Program-made: the position numbers and the translations under genes
Assembly: GCA_018292915.2 (NCBI GenBank)
Contig: JACVVK020000147.1
Span: forward strand, 855,001 to 919,000
DNA: 64,000 nucleotides
Direction: 5' to 3'
Source: Batillaria attramentaria
Taxonomy: Eukaryota; Mollusca; Gastropoda; Batillariidae
Shown here: positions 55,113 through 64,000 of the stretch, piece after piece
How positions within the stretch are numbered: position 1 is the stretch's first letter
How the letters are laid out: each line of letters begins with the position of its first letter
The notes under the pieces: generated by a model
Databases searched by the model: none
The model's input: only the letters and a program-made list of their open reading frames with translations
What the model was told of the DNA's origin: nothing

Positions 55113-58100
55113 ATGATGTGGCGAACCCTTGCACTTCTCTGTTTGTTTCAGGCTGTCTGGTAAGTAAAGAATAATTATGTTTATATTGTTGTTTGTTTTT
55201 ATGTTCCACGAGTTACACACAAAATCTTTTTTACGCTTCTGCACTACAACAATCAATGCGAAGACAATATTAAGGTGGACAGAACAGCTTTTATTACTGC
55301 GTCAAGAACAGCTTTAATTAAAGCGTCAAGAAAACAACAGGAATCCGGAATGATTTAAAAACACGTTACATACAAAATCATCCCGCCGAGCATATCTTGA
55401 CACAGCATAATGAGTGTTGGTCTCGGCGGGACAAGGACATCCAGAGCCCAAAAACGGGGCAACAAGATGCAAATTCAAAAACATGACTTGACATAATACT
55501 TTGGTTTTGTGGCACCGTCGCAGTATTATTCAATATTCTACATGTCTTTAAAAAAAATTCTTGAAGTATCTACTGTATAACGGTTTCTTGGCTGTGTTGG
55601 AGATATGTGTTGTTGGGTGTTTGGGAGTCTAACGTCCTTTTCGCTACGTACAGGAGCTTAATATCAAAGACGGGACAACGAGTGAATTGAAACATTCGGC
55701 ATACACAAATACAAAAACAGAATCATCCACTGAATTTTGTAGTGCACAGGATATCATAGGGTCTTCGAGGACATTAAAATTCAGTAAACACTGTATGACT
55801 GGGATAACGCTAAGAAAATGGTCTGTATTACACAGACGTGTGTAACAGAAAACGGTCGATATATCAACTGATATCTTTTTGTCGGTTTTAATATCTAAAT
55901 ATCAATAATGGTGAGTTCATTGTTTGTGGGACAAAACAATTCAAGTGGACAAGAGACAATCGGCTGATGCGAAAATGTCATTTATTCAAATGACGATTGA
56001 TATTCTTAGCATATCATAGCAAAGACTGGTATCAATAATTTTCTATTGAATCAAACCATCAGGATGTCGTGATACATGATACATATCAACACACAAACGT
56101 GATGTAACATCAAAACCAAATGTATTTCATCTGCATGGCATAGCCACATGAATATTCATTGCATAGAATATTCATACACAAATCATCCAATCACATGCTG
56201 CGTCTCATCTAGGGCCCAGATTGAGGAGCATCATGGTCACGTGTACGAGCTGCTGTTTAAGGCTATAGACGACAACAACGACGGACACATCACCAAGGCC
56301 GAATTCGACGCCCATGCATCTGATTTGGATGTAGACGGTAGCGTATTTGTGCTATTACTACTGCTACTCCTGCTACTACCCACTACTACTGCTACACTAT
56401 TGCTCCTACTACTAGCACCACCACCACCACTACTACATACTACTACCACCAGCACTACTGCCACTACTACTACCGCCGCTACTGCGCTTTCTGCAGAAAA
56501 CAATGGCAAGGGATGACGAAATAGCAGTTTTCTACTATTTTTCTTCATTCCCCCCCCCCTTTTTTTTGGGGGGGGGGGGGCATTTTCTGCAAAACTGCTG
56601 TGGTGTTTTTTCTTTCAGCAGAAAAGTGCCATTTTCTGTAGAAATATAGGATTGTCGATTTTTCTGCAGAAGTCTATTTTTGTTCGAGTTTTTTTCTGAA
56701 GAAAAAAACTGCTATTTTGTTTTCGCTCGCAAGTGTTTTCTGCAGAAGAGTCAGTTTTCTGCAGAAAAATAACAGCCATGTTGTTATCGCCCTTTTTTGT
56801 CGATTTTTCTGCAGAAAACTAGTTTTTCCTGTAGAAAACTGCCATTTTGGTAGCTCTGACCAACGACAGATGCCTGCTCTTCGTATACTCCGTTCTCCTC
56901 GTAGACTTCCAAGTCACGTGGCACAACCCCCGTGATTTTCTCTTCCGTTCACAGGTAACGGTGAGGTGACCGAACAGGAGTTCACCCAAGTGTGGGGGAG
57001 CGTGACACAGCACCCGGGCTACATGAACATTCACGCCGCGGAGTTGCTGTTCGAATCCGTGGACGGCGGTACCGGTGCCATCAGCTTGAGCAACATCGAC
57101 GTTCTCTACGCCGCCTTCGACACCGACGGTCAGCACAGCCGTTAAAGGCCCCACTTTTTTTTTTTTTAAAAAAAGATTTTTAGCCTCACGGGTCGTCACA
57201 GCTGTTTGTTGGAGGTGTCTGTTATCACACCCCCGGGGTGGGTGGGGTGTTTGGGGGGGGGGGTTAACGTCCCGTCAATTACGGGGCAACGATAAAAAAG
57301 GCCAGCACAAATATTTGGCTCCAGCCGGGATTCGAACTCACTACCCGAGCATTGGAAGTCCAACGCTCTACCGTTCGGCCACCCCGGCTCCTCCATCACA
57401 CCACCAGCTACTACTACTAAGACCCATGGCTCCAAGTGGAGCATAGGCCATCGACGACCCTGCGCCATCGCACTCTGTTCTGGGCTACTCTTGCCACTCC
57501 AGTCCACTTGATCCCCTGCTTGCATAGCTCTGCCTCAGACACATGCACAAATAATATATGCACAGACACGCTCGCGTTCAGCTGACTAAAGCCAAAGCCC
57601 AGTCGCCGGTGACAGTGGCGCAACGACACCGAGTTCGAGCCCAGGCGTAATACTGTCACAATCAGACTCTACCCCGCATGTGCGCTATCGAGGTTCCAAA
57701 GTTAGAGTTGTCGCCCATCCATTCCCTGTGTTCAAGTCAAGTCAAGTCAAGTCAAGTCAATGTTTATTTCAAAACCCCGTTGGGGGTACATGAAACAAGA
57801 AATTAACATATAAAGCAAGCTCACCACACCGGCCAGCATACATAATGATCACTCGCACACAACTTTTACAGGACTCCGGCATACATACAGAAATAAATAC
57901 ACTCGAACCTGCCAAGGCGGTCACCTGTATAAGCTATGCCACTGTCTAACCTGGCCACCCCAGAGGATCCCCTGACATGCTAGCTGTTGACATGCCACCC
58001 TGGATAACCAGGTCACCTGCCTAAGGCGGTCAGTTTGGCCCCGTCCCTTGGGTGACCGCCTTGCACAGGTTTGACTGTATATCAATGAACCGCATTGCAG

Positions 58101-60493
58101 CTGTTGCAGCGTTATGATGGAGATGGCCCCAGTTCTCTAACCATTCCAATAATTACCACACACCCATCCCGACCCCTTCTGTCCCCTCTCCTTGGCCACT
58201 GCACGTAGGCGTGGAATCGTAAAGAAAGCGATGACATTTTCTAACTCATCTTTCCATTTTCATTTTGATTTCAGGAAACGGAGATGTGGGCTTGGAAGAA
58301 TTCCTGGAGGAATGGCACAAGGTTGGTCATTTTCTTCATCTTATACACCATTTTTGTGACAACACACCGGTCTCTTGTTCAAAACAGGTCTTCGACATAG
58401 CAGACGAAAACGTGTATTTTACCGGCCCCCGTAGTGTAGTGGTTAGCACTTCGGACCATGCACCGGGAGACCCGGGTTCGAATCCCAGCCGAGGCAAGCG
58501 GGATTTTTCCTACCTAGGTCGGCTCCTACCCAGAGCGGGTGTACTATAGGCCCGATGGGGAGGCTGTTGCCACACAGCCGAGCTTCACCCACTTCATGGG
58601 TGCGACTTTGGGGGTGCTTCCCCTGGTATGACACGTCTTATGATGTGGATGATTACACGGCCGGCACCGCAGGTGCCGTAGTTCCCGGGCCTGGTTAATG
58701 CCGGGATATTTATGACAGGAAGCGTGGAATGCGGCCCTCTCCCGCAGTCCCAAACCACACGGACCTCAATAGCATCATCTTCCCATCATCCTCATCTCCA
58801 TCATCAAAATTGCATCCATCCATAAAAATTTCCCCAGCTTCCGAGCCCTCTGTGGATTCCACCCATTACCTGGGAGGAACACCACTGGAACCGGCAAAGA
58901 GTTTGGGCAGAAAAAAAAACAAACAAAAAAAAAAAAAAAAAAAACACCGTGTATTTTACAACGGCATAACAACTTCATGATTTTGTGGTTTAAACATCGT
59001 TTTATAGTGAAAGTTCCACCACGAAACAAACAAACAAAAAATGTCTGTCGTAGGCATATTTACTTGAATTACAACCGTTTTATCATTTCACAAGTGAGTG
59101 CTAGAAATACGGGTGTTTGGGACTTTTACATCGTTTTCTTTCACGTAAGGGTGATGTCAAAGACGTGGAAACGAGAAAAAGGCCAGCACAAATATTTGGC
59201 GCCAGTCGGGATTCGAACTCACGACCCGAGGCTCAATCTTAACAGTACGTAGAGCTCTGAATGCGCGCCATCTGCCGAATGTGCGAATAAGAAATCAATC
59301 GGCCGAAAGCTTTGCTGCTCAGTAAGTGACAACAACACTACAGCAGACGCCTGTCCAATAATAATTATTGGAATTTGTCCGTTCAATTTAACTCATTGTG
59401 CCCGAGATACGACTATAGTAACATTTTTTTTTTTTAAATTTACCTCCCTTTCCAACATGTCTGCTGTCAGGTTTCCTTTGCAACACGCTGAATGTGATTT
59501 TGAAGTAATAAAGGACAACATCTAAGCACCCCTCACGCTGAATATAAAACCATTTGGCCCGCATGGTGCAATGTCACCACAGTATCCACGCAGCTGGTGC
59601 CAGACGCATGATGATAGCGTCAGAGTAGAAAGGGTTAAGACCTTAATTTTAGGATTTTTCATTCTCACATACCATTCTGAGCTGTTTTAGTGGCGTCTAG
59701 CATCACACTAGTAAGACAGATGCACAAATACATGCATAGACAGGCTTGGGAATGTTTAGCCCCCCCCCCCCCAAAAAAAAAAAAAAATCAAAATAAATGC
59801 ACTTCTAAATTCCGAAATTTAAATAGCTGAGCTGGCCCTTCGCACCACGTGATTGTAATGTGTGTATGTCCAGTGTGTGAGAGAATGCGTGTGATTCACG
59901 AGAGCGTGCGTGTTGGGTTCAGTTCGCGGCGCTTTGAGCCGATTCATGAAATTGGGTAAAGCGCCTGTACAATACTCATTATTATCATTACAGACCCATA
60001 CGCTTAAGTCAAACACGCTTAAGTCGAACTTCGGATACGTCGAAGCAAAAAGTTTTTCCCGGCCAAACTTGCTCTTTGTATGACTAAATTTTCCACGGAT
60101 AAGTCGAACGAGTACTCAAACACGGATAAGTCAAACCTCGGTTATGTCAAACGAAATCTGCAATTTTAGCCTCGGATAAGTCGTACTAGTCGCTGGTACC
60201 GGAATTTCTTTTTGTCCTTCTGATGCATCAGCGCCAAAACACGGCTTGCACGGAGATTTTACATTTTCCGTGCAAGTACAGGTTGACGGTGTTATGTGTC
60301 CCGCGGGCCTTAGGGCTGGTTACTTGGGTGGTAGAACACGAAATTGGCGAGAAACACGTGCAAGAACAGAGCTAGGCGTGAGATCTGACCCTGTGCCCCT
60401 GGTCTCTGAGGTTTTCTGTCGCCAGTGTTAAGAAGGTGATTTGCCGTCGGATTCGGAGGGTAAGCAGTGAGCTATTCCTGGTGTGTGAAATGT

Positions 60494-60537
<44 letters not shown>

Positions 60538-60671
60538 CAAAGAGAAAGAGAGAGAGTTTGCCGGTTGGTGCCGTTAGAGTTGGATCTTTCTTCTATTTGA
60601 CTGCGTGTGTTTATATGACGTTGCACTAGAATTTATTGAGCACATGCGATCATATGACTGCGAACGCGCGC

Positions 60672-60703
<32 letters not shown>

Positions 60704-61260
60704 GCGCACAGATGACGCTGCTGATCTTACAAGCAGAATAAGAGTCAGTGAAACTAGAACATAAGCTGGAAACTTATCACCGTTTGGTGCCAGGCAGCTT
60801 TCATGTCAGAACGAAACAGCCATCAGAAAAACTTGGCTTTCTCCTTCCTCTGCATTGCATGTGTGACTGTGGTAAGACCAAGCCAATACTCTGAACTCAA
60901 AGTGAACTCAAAGTGAACAAAATAGCTACAGAGATTCGATGACATGGCAGCTTACACGAGCGTATTGAATATAACAAATCCTAGCAGTAAGGCTCAGTAT
61001 AGTTCGCACCCCTGGGCCGTACTGGGCAAACTATTCAAACGCATCCACACTGATTTAGTAGAGTTCGCCTGCTTAGATGGGTTAGGTTTAGATTTAGGCT
61101 TGGGGTTACCTTGTGGTAATGGTGCAATCGCTGTGGTGTTCAGACGGTCGCAGTGCATTTACAGCAGGTGCAAATGACACAAGGGGGCGAACTATACCAA
61201 CGCAGCAGCAGTTAGCTCATGTTGACCAGAGAAAATAAATTTCAGTTTCCAAACCGAATG

Positions 61261-61291
<31 letters not shown>

Positions 61292-62034
61292 GTGAAAAGG
61301 TGCAACTCGCTTAACTCGAAGCTAGAGTCGAAATTCGACCTTATCCGTCGGCACGGATAAGTCAAACTTCGGATACGTCGAACAAAAATCCATTTCCCCT
61401 GCGAATTCGACTTAAGCGTGTTCGACTGTATTTATGTTAAGCTTGTAGAAGCCAAAACGTAGTAGCCGGTGACAGCGTGGTGTCTACACTAAACCTTGCA
61501 GCTGAGTTTTCCACGTTTGTTTTCTACGCTTTTTTTTTTTTTTTTGTAACCGGGAGTTCGATTAATTAGCATGAAGGTGCAGCGTCCCCTGCATGCTCTA
61601 GGTTTATATTGTCCCGTAGATCAGTTTGCATCAGTTGCACAACGTCACTTTTTTTTCCACGTAGTGCAGGCACACCTAGCCGCGAATTAGTCTTTGCGGC
61701 TTGCGCGGCGTTAAGCCCCCAAAACTCACTCACTCGTTTTGCACGACCATCAAACGTCAGTGTGTTGCAGTCGGAACTCTACTTTTCTCTTAGATGGACT
61801 GCTCCAAAACAGAGTTTCTCTCTCTATGTATAAAACCTGGTGATGGTGGCACTAGTGCCTTCAAATTCCGTTTATCGTGAATGTTGTTGTTGTTCTTCTT
61901 CTTCTTGTTCTTGTTGTCGCTGTTGTTGTTGTCGTCGTCGTACTGATACTGTTGTTGTTTTATTTCATGGCTGCTATTCCTTGTTTCAGATTCACGAGGG
62001 CCATGGCATGATGGGCGGAGGGCACACCGAATGA
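55113..62034 (+). CDS. Secreted four-EF-hand calcium-binding protein
   Basis: Exons: 55113-55159 (leader MMWRTLALLCLFQAVW), 56213-56337, 56955-57128, 58275-58321, 58388-58411 and 61990-62034. The sum is 462 nt (153 aa). Loop 1 DDNNDGHITKAE, loop 2 DVDGNGEVTEQE and loop 4 DTDGNGDVGLEE have the full ligand pattern. Loop 3 (ESVDGGTGAISL) is degenerate. The tail is short and rich in His/Gly/Met (HEGHGMMGGGHTE). Introns 2 and 3 interrupt loops 2 and 4 at the same glycine codon, in phase 1. The protein is probably extracellular and binds calcium, possibly in shell or mucus biology, but the role is not shown. Exon 5 (24 nt, donor GTGTAT) is the least certain: skipping it also keeps the frame. A TATA box and AATAAA frame the gene. 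Confidence 0.82.
55160..56212 (+). other. Intron 1 of the EF-hand gene
   Basis: AT-rich intron with a SINE family A remnant (55611-55690, inverted, GGGAGTCTAACGTCCTTTTC) and a short repeat of GACAGAACAGCTTT/GTCAAGAACAGCTTT. No other feature. Confidence 0.6.
56338..56954 (+). repeat. Intron 2: trinucleotide array and TTTTCTGCAGAAAA repeats
   Basis: An imperfect (ACT)n array (56355-56485) is followed by at least nine copies of the palindromic word TTTTCTGCAGAAAA or close variants between 56485 and 56850. They form no longer period. Confidence 0.8.
57240..57392 (-). repeat. SINE family A copy
   Basis: Inverted copy in intron 3 of the EF-hand gene; the body near 57285 is shortened (GTCCCGTCAATTACGGGGCA). 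Confidence 0.8.
57418..57560. repeat. LINE-like 3' repeat (second copy)
   Basis: Matches 48873-49000 from CCATGGCTCCAAGTGGAGCA to GATCCCCTGCTTGCATAGC. Confidence 0.6.
57900..58077. mobile_element. Pogo/Tigger-like MITE, 178 bp
   Basis: The left end is CACTCGAACCTGCCAAGGCG and the right end, inverted, is CAGTCAAACCTGTGCAAGGC; both continue GGTCACC. TA flanks both ends (57898-57899 and 58078-58079). It is too short to code for transposase. Confidence 0.78.
58423..58947 (+). mobile_element. SINE family D inserted at a splice donor
   Basis: A 525-bp element with a tRNA-like head (GTAGTGTAGTGGTTAGCACT, GGTTCGAATCCCAGCC) and a poly(A)-like tail (58911-58946). It is flanked by a 12-bp direct repeat CGTGTATTTTAC at 58411-58422 and 58948-58959. 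The head and tail show a recent, complete insertion. Confidence 0.88.
59112..59231 (-). repeat. SINE family A, partial copy
   Basis: Inverted body with CAAATATTTGGCGCCAGTCG and part of the head ending ACGACCCGAGG. Confidence 0.7.
59745..59990 (+). repeat. SINE family B, 3' half
   Basis: From a C/A-rich junction to the tail GGGTAAAGCGCCTGTACAAT plus (ATT)n. It ends at the TA that flanks the next element. Confidence 0.8.
59991..61428. mobile_element. Pogo/Tigger-like non-autonomous element, 1.44 kb
   Basis: The ends are CAGACCCATACGCTTAAGTC and, inverted, CAGTCGAACACGCTTAAGTC, each flanked by TA. Subterminal copies of GGATAAGTCGAAC repeat at both ends. The interior carries (GT)n and (CG)n tracts, an inverted R1 repeat (61060-61190) and no transposase frame. 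Confidence 0.75.
61060..61190 (-). repeat. R1 repeat copy (inverted)
   Basis: Reverse complement of the R1 copy at 1270-1400 (GTAAATGCACTGCGACCGTC; CACAAGGTAACCCCAA). Confidence 0.75.
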
Positions 62035-62142
62035 GTTGTCGATCGTTAGCTCAGTATGAACATTGGAGTTGTCGCACTTACTCGCATATAATTAGCGCCG
62101 AAAATGGATGCTACAAAACAAGTACTACGGTACAATAATAAA
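62035..62142 (+). terminator. 3' UTR and polyadenylation signal of the EF-hand gene
   Basis: AATAAA at 62137-62142 lies about 105 bases after the stop codon. Confidence 0.7.
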
Positions 62143-63626
62143 TGTTTCAGCACTTTGACGACTTGTGCGATGCTCGCTTGCTTAGATGTAATAGTTTATT
62201 AATTTTGCTGCTGCTGCTGTGGTTTCGGCGCTCCACTCCCTGTGTGACACCACAGAGAGAGAGAGAGAGAACGAACGAACGGACGAACGAACGAACGAAC
62301 GAACTTTATTTTACAACGGAAAAGATTTGGCCATACATTGGGGGAGAGAGAGACAGAGAGAGTAACAGCACTTTCGGAAATATCTGAGGCTACGACGCTT
62401 CTGATAACGCTTTGCTGTCCGACTAAGTGGCCGATTTTACTCCTTCGTGTAAGCTACTTGAAAACGTTACTGGGTGGTTTTGGTTTTGCAGAAGGCGTGA
62501 GTAAGTCAGTGTTCCCGATGACGCACAGGTGTGCGTATTTGTACGCACAAAACTCTTAAACCGACGCACAAATTTGAGAACAGCGCGTCACAAAGGACGC
62601 ACGGTTTGGGTCTCGCCGTGGCAAACAGTTTTTTTTTCCACCTCTCTCCCGGAAACCCTATGAACAAAAAGCGATCTGTAAATAGCAGCGGACACTTGCA
62701 GCAACGTATTTCCGCTAAGCCATTGTGCATAACAGACATAATAATAATAATAATAATAATGATGACTTATAAGGCGCCTGTGCATGAAATGAAACAGGCT
62801 CTAAGCGCCGTACATCATAGCTACATACACCCCTTTCATACACACAGACTCACAGGGAACATTCAAAGTTAAACAACATCTCACAACAAGCAGGCTGACA
62901 CGGTGTGGAAGGGCAGAGTAAATCAGTAATCAGTTTTAAATAGGTTGGTTTTGAGGCAGCGTTTGAATGTAAGGTTTTGAGGCAGCGTTTGGATGTAAGG
63001 TTTTGGGGCAGCGTTCTAGAATCTAATGTATGGACCCTAAAAATTCACAAAAAGACCTCAAAATATGGATAGAGGGCCACAAGGACCCTTGTATTTTTTG
63101 AATCACATAGAACACTGAATAATATCCTGTGCAGAAACCAGAATTTCGAAATTTGACATTACAAACGTTAAAGTCTCCTACATCAGTATTTTGTTTAGAG
63201 ACAAAAATACTTGTTTTCTATCGTTGGATACCTTGTTTCAAAACGCTTAGGGGTCATTTGGAGGCAGATTGAGGGCTTAGAGTCGTTATTTGAAATTTAA
63301 ATAGCGACATTGTTCCTAAGGTAGCAAAGAAAAACATTCAATAGCCAAAGAAGTTAAAACGAATACTGTTAGTTTGTTTAAGACACGTCTTACCCCCCAC
63401 CCACCCACCCACCCAAAAAAATAAAAATAAATAAATAAATAAATAAATAAAATACATAATTTAAAAAACAAACAAACAACAATACACAAAAAACAACAAT
63501 AACAAAATCTCCTTCTCGGTATCGTCTTCTTGAACGTCCCTGTTTCCAAGAGGAGATGTTGGGTTGAAAAAAAAAGGGGGGGGGGAGGGAGGTAGTGACG
63601 GTCAAGATCAGCGTTTGCGTCATCTG
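62143..63626. other. Repeat-rich tail of the window: no gene seen
   Basis: Contains GA and CGAA/ACGA short repeats (62255-62300), a fragment after (AAT)n with GGCTCTAAGCGCCGTACATC that resembles 19880-19960, and a degenerate 27-base direct repeat (GTAAGGTTTTGAGGCAGCGT) at 62950-63015. An AAAT-type microsatellite lies at 63418-63450. Confidence 0.5.
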
Positions 63627-64000
63627 CAAGTCCTGCCAATCGACTGCGTGGATTGGACTTCTACCCCCTCCCCCCCCCCCTCCACCCCTGTAAGACCTGT
63701 CAATCAACTGCTTGGATAGGAGTTCTACCCCCCCCCCTCCTCCCTCCAACCCTGTAAGTCCAGTCATTCAACAGTGTGGATGGGAGTTCAATCTCCCTCC
63801 CTCCACCACTGTAAGTCCCGCCAATCAACTGTGGATAGGAGTTCTACCCCCCCCCCTCCTCCCTCCACCACTGTAAGTCCCGCCAATCAACTGTGTGGAT
63901 AGGAGTTCTACCCCCCCCCCCCCCCGTCCTCCCTCCACCCCTGTAAGTCCAGTCATTCAACAGTATGGATAGGAGTTCAATCCCCCTCCAAACCCCTCCC
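63627..64000. repeat. Minisatellite of about 65-70 bp with C-tracts
   Basis: Six partial units share CTGTAAGTCCNGYCAWTCAA, then GTGGATAGGAGTTCTA and a run of C. It continues beyond the right edge. Confidence 0.88.

Noticed and set aside
58424..58500. tRNA gene within the EF-hand gene
   Set aside because: It is the head of a SINE with poly(A)-like tail and 12-bp target duplication.

Overview
The window looks like a piece of a gastropod mollusc genome, probably a caenogastropod. The reasons are intron-rich genes, very dense microsatellites and tRNA-derived SINEs, an I/Nimb-type LINE, and above all genes encoding signal peptide - two Ig domains - coiled coil - C1q. That architecture is known from gastropods as C1q-related proteins (QREPs) of the VIgL group, which are secreted relatives of FREPs. 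The organism assignment is an inference; no species-diagnostic gene is present.

Left and centre (1-44650): a cluster of five QREP-like genes. Gene 1 (+) is cut by the left edge, leaving only its C1q exon at 791-1209. Gene 2 (+, 17663-21776) and genes 3 and 5 (-, 29630-25714 and 43757-40111) are complete six-exon genes. In each, every splice phase matches and the summed coding length is a multiple of three (457, 447 and 428 codons before the stop). Gene 4 (-, 38403-33490) has the same six exons but carries a 1-base deletion in its coiled-coil exon and a GT-to-AT change in its first donor, so it is probably a pseudogene. An extra C1q exon (32020-31596) lies downstream of gene 4, and an extra signal-peptide exon (44644-44608) lies upstream of gene 5. 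Genes 1 and 2 have homologous 3' flanks; genes 2 and 3 are convergent. In all four genes where it can be seen, the first Ig exon is immediately preceded by a long (TG)n tract that runs to the splice acceptor.

Between genes 1 and 2 lies a nested transposon stack. An LTR retrotransposon with a short gag-like ORF and no pol (5683-15178) has a 6.2-kb LINE (6287-12442) inserted in its 5' LTR. A 14-bp target duplication flanks the LINE, and the 3' LTR supplies the uninterrupted sequence. A 1.4-kb minisatellite (16222-17655) runs directly into the first exon of gene 2.

Right (46800-62150): a six-exon rhodopsin-like GPCR (401 aa, 46819-52454) and a secreted four-EF-hand calcium-binding protein (153 aa, 55113-62034) with a TATA box and polyadenylation signal. 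Both have introns full of minisatellites, SINEs and MITEs. The last 1.9 kb holds only repeats.

Most of the remaining sequence is repeats: at least two recurrent tRNA-headed SINE families plus two single-copy ones, LINE 3' ends, pogo-like and TTAA-flanked non-autonomous DNA elements, foldback repeats, and many (CA)n/(GT)n tracts. Many open frames over these tracts are artefacts of low complexity.
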